Assembly (NCBI RefSeq): GCF_002723955.1
Contig: NZ_BEWN01000001.1
Location: forward strand, 558,001 to 622,000
DNA: 64,000 nt
Source: Gluconobacter frateurii
GTDB taxonomy: Bacteria > Pseudomonadota > Alphaproteobacteria > Acetobacterales > Acetobacteraceae
Reading direction: 5' to 3'
In this document: piece by piece, positions 6,215 through 14,861 of the stretch
How positions within the stretch are numbered: position 1 is the first letter of the stretch
Layout: each line of letters begins with the position of its first letter
Made by a program: the position numbers and the translations under genes
The notes under the pieces: model-generated
The model's database searches: none
What the model saw: the letters and a program-made list of their open reading frames with translations, nothing else
What the model was told of the DNA's origin: nothing

Positions 6215-7237
6215 TCACGGTTGAGCGGTTGCTTTCCAGAGGGCTGCGGCAATGTCGCCCCCAGAGGGCAAAGCGCGGTCTGGCGTCAGTATCCAGGACG
6301 CTACATCCTGTGCGGTAATCCGTTTGTCGCGGCTTATCAGATGGTGCGCTGTTGGAAATTCATCCAGTCGGACGGAAGCGGGGAGGCGCTTCAGAAAACG
6401 TGCGGTGTAAGGGGGTAGGACAAACTGATCCCGGCCACCAAATACCATGAGCATCGGTGTTCGGATGCGCGGGGCTGCGTCGAAAGCTGCGGCCATGAGA
6501 TGAGTCAGGCCCGAAAGAGGATGAATGGTCGAACTGTGCTGGGTTAGGGGGTCGAAATACATGCGACGCAGGGCATAGATGTTGTCGCTCGCAACGCGCT
6601 CTCCGGGAACGGCTGATCCATCCAGTTTCCACTGGGGGGCGACTGTATCGAGGCCATCCAGAACGGTTTGCCACGGCTCGCCGATTTTCATGATGGCTGG
6701 AGCGAGCAGAATAGTGCCGGATAGCTTTGGCGGCGGATCGGTGGCGAGGAGTAGGGCAACGGCTCCGCCCATGCTTTCGCCCATGACATAGAGAGGCAGG
6801 TCGGGATAACGACCGTGAAGCCACGCAAGCTCTTCCCGTGTGTCCTCCACCATGCGCGCCGTGCTGCTCCAGCCGCCTGCGTCCTGCGTCGCTCCGAAGC
6901 CCCGCTGGTCAGGGGCGACGATTTCGATACCGGCAGCGCTCAGGGGCGGTGCAAAGAATTCCCAGGCGTCCCGGCTGTCTCCGAAGCCATGAAGAGCCAA
7001 AATGACTGCTTTCAATGGGTGTGCTGCGGGATAGATCCGCAGAGGGATGCGTGCGCCATCCGACATGCTGAGCGTCACGTCCGGAGCAATGAGGGCTGTT
7101 TCTTCTGCTGTTGGATGCAGGTCAGGCATGGGCCGGTGTGTGCAGGCCCCGAGAAGCAGCGTGCAGGCCGCAAAGCTAACCAAGGTGCAGGAAAGACGCC
7201 ACAGGCGGTTTGAAACGGATGGGAATGAGCCTATCAT
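6215..7237 (-). CDS. alpha/beta hydrolase lipoprotein
   Basis: A 340-aa serine hydrolase resembling monoacylglycerol lipases and lysophospholipases. The signal sequence ends in the lipobox LLGAC, with Cys at about residue 32, so the mature protein is membrane-anchored. The fold markers follow in order: LHGFGDS oxyanion region, PDQRGFG, nucleophile elbow GESMGG, catalytic Asp in VFGGRDQF and His in TAHHL. It probably hydrolyses acylglycerols or lysophospholipids at the envelope. It is transcribed divergently from polA with 50 bp between the starts. Confidence 0.85.
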   Translation of the reverse strand: MIGSFPSVSNRLWRLSCTLVSFAACTLLLGACTHRPMPDLHPTAEETALIAPDVTLSMSDGARIPLRIYPAAHPLKAVILALHGFGDSRDAWEFFAPPLSAAGIEIVAPDQRGFGATQDAGGWSSTARMVEDTREELAWLHGRYPDLPLYVMGESMGGAVALLLATDPPPKLSGTILLAPAIMKIGEPWQTVLDGLDTVAPQWKLDGSAVPGERVASDNIYALRRMYFDPLTQHSSTIHPLSGLTHLMAAAFDAAPRIRTPMLMVFGGRDQFVLPPYTARFLKRLPASVRLDEFPTAHHLISRDKRITAQDVASWILTPDRALPSGGDIAAALWKATAQP

Positions 7238-7287
7238 CGCGGGGATTTTAGAACGTCCGCCCCTTCCGGGCGAGAAGGGAGATATTC

Positions 7288-10077
7288 GTGCCGTCTGAAA
7301 CGCCTCATCTGGTTCTGATTGACGGGTCCGGCTTCATTTTCCGTGCTTTCCATGCCCTGCCGCCCATGACCAGCCCGGATGGCGTTCCGGTCAACGCGGT
7401 TTATGGCTTCACGAATATGCTGACGCGCCTGCTACGTGATCATGTTGGCACGCATTTGGCCGTCATTTTCGATGCCGGTCGTCAGACATTCCGCAACGAG
7501 ATTTACCCGCAATACAAGGCGCACCGTGCGGAGCCGCCGGAAGACCTACGGCCTCAGTTCGGGCTGATCCGGGATGCTACGGCGGCATTCAATGTGCCTT
7601 CGATTGAGCTGGCTGGCTGGGAAGCGGATGATCTGATTGCCAGTTATGCCAAGGCTGTTGTGGCGCAGGGTGGACGCTGCACGATCATCTCGTCGGACAA
7701 GGATCTGATGCAGTTGATTTGCCCTGGCGTCGAACTGATGGACCCGATGAAGCAGAAGCCGATTCGGGAAGCGGAAGTTGAGGCCAAGTTCGGTGTGCGG
7801 CCAGATCAGGTTGTCGATGTTCAGGCCCTGATGGGGGACTCTACTGATAACGTGCCGGGTGTGCCGGGCATCGGTGCGAAGGGCGCGGCCCAGCTCATTA
7901 ATGAATATGGCACGCTGGAAAAGGTTCTGGATGCTGCGGAGGGCATGAAAGCCTCCAAGCGCCGCCAGAATCTGATTGAATTTGCGGATGCCGCCCGGAT
8001 GTCTCGCAAGCTGGTTCTGCTGGCCGACGATGTGCCGTTGCCGCAGCCGATTGAGGAACTGGGGTGCCGTGAGCCGGTTCAGGAAACGCTCCGGGACTGG
8101 CTCGACACGATGGGCTTCCATTCCACGATCCAGCGGATGGGCCTTGGCTTGGCGGCAAAGCCGAGGCCCACGCCTCGTCCCAAGGCAGCGCCAGCGGAGG
8201 GTGAAGCACCGACCGTGACGCTCTCTGAAGCGTCTTATGGACCATACGAGACAGTTACGGATTTCGAGACGCTGGATCGGTGGATTGCCGAGGCGCGAAC
8301 GGCTGGGGCCGTCGCTGTTGATACGGAGACGGACAGTCTCAATGCGCGTCAGGCCAATATGGTCGGGCTGTCGCTGTCCGTTGCGCCGGGCAAGGCCTGT
8401 TATGTGCCGTTCCTGCATGAAGGCAAGCGGGATCTGTTGCAGGATGGGCCGGACGATCAGCCGACAGATCGGCAGCTTGATCGTGCCGCAACGTTGGAGC
8501 GTCTTGCGCCGCTGATGCGGGATGCGTCTGTTCTGAAAATCTTCCAGAACGCGAAATATGATCTGACGGTGTTCCGTAAGGCCGGTCTGTCTGAAATTGC
8601 GCCGATCGACGATACGATGCTCATTTCCTATGCCCAGTCTGCGGGTGAGCACGGGCAGGGCATGGATGAACTGTCGCAGCTCCATCTGGGTCATACGCCG
8701 ATTACTTATGATTCCGTGACGGGAACGGGGCGCAAGCGCATTCCGTTTGCCGAAGTTCCGCTGGATCAGGCGACCGCGTATGCGGCGGAAGATGCTGATG
8801 TCACGCTGCGGCTGTGGCAGGTTCTGCGTCCGCAGTTACGTATTCGTCAGTCACTGGCTCTGTATGAAGAAATCGAGCGGCCTTTGATTGAAGTCCTGAC
8901 GGATATGGAAGACGTCGGGATTAAGGTGGATGCCGTTGAACTGCGGCGCATGTCGGCCGATTTTGAAACGCGTATGGCGGTGATCGAGAAAGATATTCAC
9001 GAACAGGTTGGGCGCAGTTTCAATGTTGGATCGCCCAAGCAGCTTGGTGAAATCCTGTTCGACGAAATGGAGCTTCCGGGCGGAAAGCGGACCAAGAGCG
9101 GTTCATGGGGTACGGATTCTTCTGTCCTTGAGGGGCTGGCGGAGCAGGGGCATGACCTGCCGCAGAAGATCCTGTCATGGCGTCAGTTGGCCAAGCTGAA
9201 ATCGACTTATGCTGATGCATTGGTCGAGCAGATGGATCAGGGGACGCAGCGCGTTCACACGTCCTTCCAGATGGCCATTACGACCACCGGGCGTCTGTCT
9301 TCCAATGAGCCGAACCTTCAGAACATTCCCATCCGGACGGAAGAAGGTGCGCTGATCCGCAAGGCCTTCGTGGCGGCTCCGGGACATGTTCTGGTGTCTG
9401 CGGATTACAGCCAGATCGAACTGCGACTTCTGGCCCATGTGGCGAAGATCGAGCCTTTGCTGGAGGCGTTCCATCTTGGGCAGGACATTCATGCCCGCAC
9501 GGCCTCCGAAGTGTTCGGTATTCCCATTGAAGGCATGGATCCGCTGACCCGTCGCCGGGCCAAGGCCATCAACTTCGGCATTATTTACGGGATTTCAGCG
9601 TTTGGTCTGGGGCGTCAACTTCAGATTTCGCCGGGTGAAGCACGCTCTTATATTGATGCGTATTTTGCTCGCTATCCCGGTATCCGCGCCTATATGGACC
9701 GCACCAAGGAAGAGGCGAAGGAACATGGTTACGTTCTGACGCCGTTTGGTCGCCGCTGTTATGTGCCCGGCATCAAGGACAAGAACGGCGCTCGCCGGTC
9801 TTATGCGGAACGTCAGGCCATCAACGCTCCGCTGCAGGGTGGCGCTGCCGATATTATCAAGCGCGCTATGGTGCGTCTGGCGAGAAAGCTGCCTGAGACG
9901 GGCCTGAAAGCGCAGATGCTGCTTCAGGTGCATGACGAACTGCTCTTCGAAGTTCAGGAGCAGGATGCACAGGCACTGGCGGATTTTGTCCGTCAGGAAA
10001 TGGAAAGTGCCGCAAAGCTGGATGTGGCGCTTGAGGTTGAAACCGGTATTGGCCCGAGCTGGGCTGACGCACACTGA
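7288..10077 (+). CDS. polA: DNA polymerase I
   Basis: Repair and Okazaki-fragment polymerase, 929 aa, usual length. The 5'-3' exonuclease (about 1-290) has WEADDLIASYA, SSDKDLMQL and the helix-hairpin-helix region GIGAKGAAQL. The 3'-5' proofreading domain (about 320-510) keeps DTETDS, FQNAKYDL and AAEDAD, so it should be active, unlike in Thermus. The polymerase domain shows motif A SADYSQIELR, O-helix RRRAKAINFGIIYG and motif C QVHDELLF. The start is a GTG with an AGAAGGGAG ribosome site. Two small genes follow closely and may be co-transcribed. Confidence 0.98.
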   Translation: MPSETPHLVLIDGSGFIFRAFHALPPMTSPDGVPVNAVYGFTNMLTRLLRDHVGTHLAVIFDAGRQTFRNEIYPQYKAHRAEPPEDLRPQFGLIRDATAAFNVPSIELAGWEADDLIASYAKAVVAQGGRCTIISSDKDLMQLICPGVELMDPMKQKPIREAEVEAKFGVRPDQVVDVQALMGDSTDNVPGVPGIGAKGAAQLINEYGTLEKVLDAAEGMKASKRRQNLIEFADAARMSRKLVLLADDVPLPQPIEELGCREPVQETLRDWLDTMGFHSTIQRMGLGLAAKPRPTPRPKAAPAEGEAPTVTLSEASYGPYETVTDFETLDRWIAEARTAGAVAVDTETDSLNARQANMVGLSLSVAPGKACYVPFLHEGKRDLLQDGPDDQPTDRQLDRAATLERLAPLMRDASVLKIFQNAKYDLTVFRKAGLSEIAPIDDTMLISYAQSAGEHGQGMDELSQLHLGHTPITYDSVTGTGRKRIPFAEVPLDQATAYAAEDADVTLRLWQVLRPQLRIRQSLALYEEIERPLIEVLTDMEDVGIKVDAVELRRMSADFETRMAVIEKDIHEQVGRSFNVGSPKQLGEILFDEMELPGGKRTKSGSWGTDSSVLEGLAEQGHDLPQKILSWRQLAKLKSTYADALVEQMDQGTQRVHTSFQMAITTTGRLSSNEPNLQNIPIRTEEGALIRKAFVAAPGHVLVSADYSQIELRLLAHVAKIEPLLEAFHLGQDIHARTASEVFGIPIEGMDPLTRRRAKAINFGIIYGISAFGLGRQLQISPGEARSYIDAYFARYPGIRAYMDRTKEEAKEHGYVLTPFGRRCYVPGIKDKNGARRSYAERQAINAPLQGGAADIIKRAMVRLARKLPETGLKAQMLLQVHDELLFEVQEQDAQALADFVRQEMESAAKLDVALEVETGIGPSWADAH

Positions 10078-10091
10078 GAGACTGAACGAGC

Positions 10092-10700
10092 ATGGAAACC
10101 CAACACGAACGCCGCAAGCGGGTCAGCAATCGCATTATCTGGGGAGTGCTGGCAGTTGCGGCGGTTCTGGGGGCGGTTGGCTTCCAGTTGGCCTCTCATG
10201 GCGGCCCGGGACTGCTGGTGCAGTCCAACGGAAATGAAGTCGGTGGCAGCTTCCGTCTTGATTCCCTTGGGGAAAGCACGGTCACGGAAGGGGACTTCCA
10301 CGGGACCTGGATGCTGGTGTGGTTCTTCGACACGAACTGCCCGGAAGACCGCTGCCAGCCTGTGCTGAAGAGCATGGAGCAGGCGTATCAAGCGCTTCAT
10401 GCGGAAGGCGTGCGCGTCTCGCCCCTGGCAGTTTCCCTGGATCCGTTTGATGAGAATGAAGCCCTTAGGAATTACGTTATTCCTGTTGCGCCTCATGTCA
10501 TGCCGTTCACGGGAACGCCGAACATGATCAAGGCCATGACGGCCGAATATCATGCGCCGGATGAGAAAGAGGGCGATCATTACGTTCCGGCCCCGCGGAT
10601 CGTCATCATGGACCCGAATGCCCGGTATGCGGGCACGATTGATGCGACGGGCGATGCTGATGCGTTGATCGCGCGCCTGCGCCAGCTTGCAAAGCGCTGA
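10092..10700 (+). CDS. SCO1/SenC-like thioredoxin-fold protein with CX4C
   Basis: A 202-aa membrane-anchored protein. A basic N-terminus and one membrane helix (about 14-34) precede a periplasmic thioredoxin-like domain of the SCO1/SenC type (GGSFRL, GTWMLVWFFDTNCP, then IVIMDPNARY). SCO proteins normally have CxxxC and a distal His to bind copper for cytochrome oxidase assembly. Here the cysteines are C83 and C88 with four residues between (CPEDRC), and the position of the metal His appears to be Pro in a hand alignment. A thiol-redox role seems more likely than copper delivery. It lies 14 bp after polA and abuts the next gene. Confidence 0.7.
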   Translation: METQHERRKRVSNRIIWGVLAVAAVLGAVGFQLASHGGPGLLVQSNGNEVGGSFRLDSLGESTVTEGDFHGTWMLVWFFDTNCPEDRCQPVLKSMEQAYQALHAEGVRVSPLAVSLDPFDENEALRNYVIPVAPHVMPFTGTPNMIKAMTAEYHAPDEKEGDHYVPAPRIVIMDPNARYAGTIDATGDADALIARLRQLAKR

Positions 10701-12350
10701 GTGACGATGCGGCTGTCTGCTTTGGTTCTTGCTTTGTCCCTGTGTCTGGCAGGAACCGCTGTTGCGCAGGAGGAGACACCGCCAGATTGGGGTGGGCAGA
10801 CGCTCGGTAGCCCGCATCGCGGAGGGACGCTCCGTCTGACGGCTGATGGTCCGGGCGGTACGCTGGACCCGCAGGTCAATTACGGCACGCAGTACATGCA
10901 GGTGTTCGTCAACATGTACGACCCGCTGCTGACGTTCCGGGAGGCGCGCGGTCCTTCAGGGCTGGATGTTGTGCCCGATCTGGCAGAAGCCATGCCCACC
11001 ATCAGTCCGGATGGTCTGACATGGACGCTACATCTGCGATCTGGCCTGAAATTTTCAGACGGGTCGCCTGTCCGTGTTGAGGACGTCGTTGCCTCTTTCC
11101 GTCGGATCTATCGGGTTGGCAGCCCGACGGCCGCGTCGTTTTATGGTGGGATTGTCGGGGCAAAAGAGTGCCTGGATGCGCCGGATCACTGTACGTTGCC
11201 GGGTGTCGAAGGCCATCCGGATGGCACAATTGTTTTCCATCTGACTCATCAGGATGGAGAGTTTCTCTACAAGCTGGCATTTCCCCATGCCGTCATCCTG
11301 CCTGCCGGAATTTCGTCCCATGACCTGGGAAATGCGACAGCACCGGGGACGGGACCATACCGGCTTACGCATTACGATCCCGAACACGGACTATCGCTGG
11401 AACGGAACCCTTACTTTCACGTCTGGAATCCGCAGGCGCAGACGGATGGGTTTGTTGATCGTATTGAATACAGTTTCGGCTTGTCGGACGAAGCGCAGAT
11501 TACGGCGGTCGAGCAGGGACAATATGACTGGATGTTGGATGCCAAGCCGTCTGATCGGCTAGGAGAGCTGGGAGCGAAATATACATCTCAAGTGCATATA
11601 GAGCCGCTTCTTGGTCTCTATTATCTGGCGATGAATGTTCACGAAAAACCGTTCATGGATCAGCGGGTTCGGCAGGCGGTCAATCTGGCGGTGAACCGTC
11701 ATGCCATGACGATCCTGTTCGGTGGGAGCGCTATTTCTGAGCCACTTTGTCAGATGGTGCCACACGGCATTCCGGGTGCAGATCTTGGGTTGTCGTGCCC
11801 GCAAAATCTTGAAGAGGCACGGCGGCTGGTTCGGGAGGCTGGCGCGGAAGGGCAGACGGTTACATTGGTTGTCCCCAATCGCGCTATCGAACTGGGCATG
11901 GGGACGTATCTGCGGAATGTGCTTCAACAAATTGGCCTGAAGGCGCAGTTACGACCGATTACGGCGGGTCTGGCAGACTCTTACGAGCAGAATACGGCCA
12001 ACCATGTGCAGATCGCTCTGGCTTACTGGTTTGCCGACTATCCGTCCGCGTCGACGTTTCTGGATGATCTGTTCGGGTGTGATAACTACCATCCGAATTC
12101 CGCCATATCTCCGAACTTTACCGGCTTCTGTGACCAGCATGTTCAGAGCCTGTTTGAGCAGGCTAAGGCACAGACCGATCCAGCCAAAGCCGCGCCCATC
12201 TGGCAGGAAGCGGGGCATGAGATCATGCGGCAGATGCCGGGCGCGCCGATGATCCAGATGAAGACCATTGATTTCGTGTCGAAAAGACTGGGGAATTATT
12301 ACTCCACGCTTTTGAACCATATGCTGTTTTCGCATGTCTGGGTGAAGTAA
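10701..12350 (+). CDS. peptide ABC transporter substrate-binding protein (family 5)
   Basis: A 549-aa periplasmic binding protein of the oligopeptide/dipeptide class (SBP_bac_5). It has a Sec signal (LSALVLALSLCLAGTAVA, cleavage after AVAQ), the domain opener GGTLRLTADGPGGTLDPQ, LTWTLHLRSGLKFSDGSPV and the C-terminal YPSASTFLDDLF. Length is normal. The GTG start touches the SCO-like stop, with an alternative ATG 6 bp later. No permease or ATPase gene lies nearby, so it is an orphan that must use a transporter encoded elsewhere. The ligand cannot be told from the sequence. Confidence 0.85.
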   Translation: MTMRLSALVLALSLCLAGTAVAQEETPPDWGGQTLGSPHRGGTLRLTADGPGGTLDPQVNYGTQYMQVFVNMYDPLLTFREARGPSGLDVVPDLAEAMPTISPDGLTWTLHLRSGLKFSDGSPVRVEDVVASFRRIYRVGSPTAASFYGGIVGAKECLDAPDHCTLPGVEGHPDGTIVFHLTHQDGEFLYKLAFPHAVILPAGISSHDLGNATAPGTGPYRLTHYDPEHGLSLERNPYFHVWNPQAQTDGFVDRIEYSFGLSDEAQITAVEQGQYDWMLDAKPSDRLGELGAKYTSQVHIEPLLGLYYLAMNVHEKPFMDQRVRQAVNLAVNRHAMTILFGGSAISEPLCQMVPHGIPGADLGLSCPQNLEEARRLVREAGAEGQTVTLVVPNRAIELGMGTYLRNVLQQIGLKAQLRPITAGLADSYEQNTANHVQIALAYWFADYPSASTFLDDLFGCDNYHPNSAISPNFTGFCDQHVQSLFEQAKAQTDPAKAAPIWQEAGHEIMRQMPGAPMIQMKTIDFVSKRLGNYYSTLLNHMLFSHVWVK

Positions 12351-12379
12351 ATTTCGAGAAAAAATGTCTAGAAGAGTTA

Positions 12380-13507
12380 TTAAATATTTTTATTTGTTCT
12401 CGATATGAAACCTAAATATTTTTCAAGAGCATTGTCGATGATAGTGTAAAAGGCTTCCTCTGGTATCAATTCATAAAGGTCTTTGGGTGGAACAAAAGTA
12501 TCAAGCTGTAGGAGAGGATTTTTTCCCAATCTCCAGAGGCAGATAATGGGAACAATTTTTGGAAAAATACCACCAGGAAGCCGCATGTGAACATCTACAC
12601 AGAGTAAAAGAACAATTGGAATTTCTTTGGGGAATATCGGTTTTGTAGGTCTTGTGATTTCCGCCTTCGTACAATTTTCTTCTGTTAATGGAGGAATTTC
12701 CCAGATTCTGGCATCTTTATTACTTTGAATGACCATGATCGTAACAGTATCTATAGTATCATGCTGTAAAAAAAATGCTTGCGAGTTTGGTATCCAGCCT
12801 GATACCGCGTTCTTATCCCATGATATTTCAGATTTTATTGCACCAAATATTGATAAGTAGGCTGGAAGGGCCTGGAAATCATGATTGTCGTGCCATATCG
12901 CCCTATAGGCGAGACCGTAACCATTTTTCCCAGCGGCCGATGTTCCGCGGTCATAGTTCATCAATAGATTGATGAGGCTTATCAAACGATCTTCAGGGTC
13001 GCGCTCGGCACTGATCTCGTGCTTAACCTCTCTGCTGTTCTCCAAAAAGCGCGTTACGTCGCGGATAGCAGTTTCAGAACCTATGAGGAAACGCTTTCCA
13101 GTGCTTATTCGTTCTGTAAAAGTAAGGTGTGGGCGTAGATTAATTCGGAATGCGACTGGTTTTTCTTTAAGATTTCCAGAAAAAACGCCAGCAATCTCAG
13201 TCTCTGGTTTGAAGTCTACCGGCTGCTTTTCAACGAAAGCGTACAGATCAGCCATTTGGTTCAAATGGGTGGCGCATTCAGAGAGTAGACGACAGAAAAT
13301 TTGAACTGTTTCTGCGTCTCCTGCGCCGCCGATAGCAAAGAACGCGTTTATGCGCATAATTTTTTGTTGGGCGGATTGAATGTCTACTAAAGGCGTTCCG
13401 AATGGGACTTCAATTCCACTTGTTGTTGAAGGTTCTTTCTGAAAGACCGCAGTGTCGCCTAACAGAATGGGGGTTGCGTTGTAAATTTCAGCAATGATCA
13501 ACGTCAT
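12380..13507 (-). CDS. proteasome-beta-like Ntn hydrolase, 375 aa
   Basis: Not assignable to a named family, but the N-terminus reads like a proteasome beta subunit. After Met removal it begins Thr1 (TLIIAE), has Asp at position 17 (LLGDTA) and a Lys in KIMRI followed by FFAIGGAGDAETV, matching the T1/D17/K33 catalytic triad region by eye, with about 15 extra residues before the Lys. The start is the ATG with GGAG 8 bp upstream, which puts Thr second as required. The C-terminal 200 residues are unlike proteasomes and contain a hydrophobic stretch (IPIVLLLCV). The gene is markedly AT-rich, so probably acquired. It lies 48 bp downstream of purD. Confidence 0.6.
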   Translation of the reverse strand: MTLIIAEIYNATPILLGDTAVFQKEPSTTSGIEVPFGTPLVDIQSAQQKIMRINAFFAIGGAGDAETVQIFCRLLSECATHLNQMADLYAFVEKQPVDFKPETEIAGVFSGNLKEKPVAFRINLRPHLTFTERISTGKRFLIGSETAIRDVTRFLENSREVKHEISAERDPEDRLISLINLLMNYDRGTSAAGKNGYGLAYRAIWHDNHDFQALPAYLSIFGAIKSEISWDKNAVSGWIPNSQAFFLQHDTIDTVTIMVIQSNKDARIWEIPPLTEENCTKAEITRPTKPIFPKEIPIVLLLCVDVHMRLPGGIFPKIVPIICLWRLGKNPLLQLDTFVPPKDLYELIPEEAFYTIIDNALEKYLGFISRTNKNI

Positions 13508-13555
13508 ATTCTCATCTCCGCCCCCACCACGTCCGAAAGCCACCGCCTATCGTTT

Positions 13556-14785
13556 TTACAGCCCAATATCGGTGCGGAAAATCTTGTCTTCCCACTGGAT
13601 AGCTGACGCGCCTTCATAAGCAAGACGACGCGCGTCTTCTGGCGTGGCAGCCTTGGCGCAGACTGTCAGAACGCGCCCACCATCAGCGACCAGCACGCCG
13701 TCGACCAGCTTTGTTCCGGCATGGAAAACCGAGACGCCCGGGACGGCTTCGGCGCGTTCGATGCCCGAAATGCGTCCGCCCTTTTTCGGAGCGTCCGGGT
13801 ACCCGTTGGCAGCCAGCACCAGTGAGATGGAGGCTTCGTCGGAGAACTCGGCAGCGGCATGATCGAGATTGCCGTCTGCGAGAGCAGCAAGGATGGGGAG
13901 CAGGTCTGACTTGAGACGGATCAGGAGTGCCTGTGCCTCTGGATCACCAAAGCGGACATTGTATTCAATCAGCTTTGGGCCTTCGTTCGTCAGCATCAGG
14001 CCAGCGAAAATCACGCCCCGGAAAGGTGCGCCGCGACGCACCATTTCCGCCAGCATCGGGCGGACGCTGAGGTCCAGTGCCTTTTCCTGTACTGCACGGT
14101 CGAAGCCGGGTGGTGGGGAGATAGCGCCCATTCCCCCTGTATTCGGCCCCGTATCACCATCACCCAGACGCTTGTGGTCGCGGGCTGCGCCGATCAGAAC
14201 GGCTTTGTCGTCCGAGCAGAAGGCGAACAGCGAGACTTCTTCGCCCACCAGACATTCTTCAATGACGAGCGGCATGCCAAGCTTGCGAATGGCGTCTTCC
14301 GCTTCTTCGACACTCTGGGCGACGACCACGCCCTTACCGGCCGCCAGACCGTCGGCTTTTACGACAATCGGCGCACCGCGACGGCGAACGAATTCAAGGG
14401 CTGGAGCTTCGTCTTCGAAGCGCTCCCACTTTGCTGTTGGAATACCCGCGGCATCCGCAACGTCCTTGGTGAACGCTTTGCTGCCTTCCAGAAGGGCCGC
14501 TGCCTTGGTTGGGCCCGCGCAGGGGATGCCAGCTTCGGCACAGGCATCTGCCAGGCCGACGACTAGAGGTGCCTCTGGGCCGGGAACGAGCAGGTCGATG
14601 TTCTGCTCTTTTGCAAAAGCGACAAGCCCTGCAACGTCATCGGCTTTTAGCGGAACAAGCGTTGCCAGAGAGGCCATGCCCGGGTTGCCGGGAGCGGCAT
14701 AAAGCGCCGAAAGACTGGGCGAGCGCGCCAGACATGTTGCCAGGGCGTGTTCGCGCCCTCCGGAACCGACCAGCAAAACGCGCAT
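13556..14785 (-). CDS. purD: phosphoribosylamine-glycine ligase
   Basis: GAR synthetase, joining 5-phosphoribosylamine and glycine in purine synthesis. It is an ATP-grasp enzyme of 409 aa with the opener MRVLLVGSGGREHA, ATP-grasp segments SKAFTKD and KADGLAAGKGV, and the family marker GPNTGGMGA. The start was moved 71 codons into the longer frame to the canonical MRVLL, which has a GGGAGAG ribosome site. It is divergent from xseA with 76 bp between the starts. Confidence 0.97.
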   Translation of the reverse strand: MRVLLVGSGGREHALATCLARSPSLSALYAAPGNPGMASLATLVPLKADDVAGLVAFAKEQNIDLLVPGPEAPLVVGLADACAEAGIPCAGPTKAAALLEGSKAFTKDVADAAGIPTAKWERFEDEAPALEFVRRRGAPIVVKADGLAAGKGVVVAQSVEEAEDAIRKLGMPLVIEECLVGEEVSLFAFCSDDKAVLIGAARDHKRLGDGDTGPNTGGMGAISPPPGFDRAVQEKALDLSVRPMLAEMVRRGAPFRGVIFAGLMLTNEGPKLIEYNVRFGDPEAQALLIRLKSDLLPILAALADGNLDHAAAEFSDEASISLVLAANGYPDAPKKGGRISGIERAEAVPGVSVFHAGTKLVDGVLVADGGRVLTVCAKAATPEDARRLAYEGASAIQWEDKIFRTDIGL

Positions 14786-14861
14786 TCCGCTCTCCCTTTT
14801 CATATGCGGGTCCCTGAGATCAGGGCTTCGTCTGACGGCGTGCGTAGCATAGACTGGCGCC

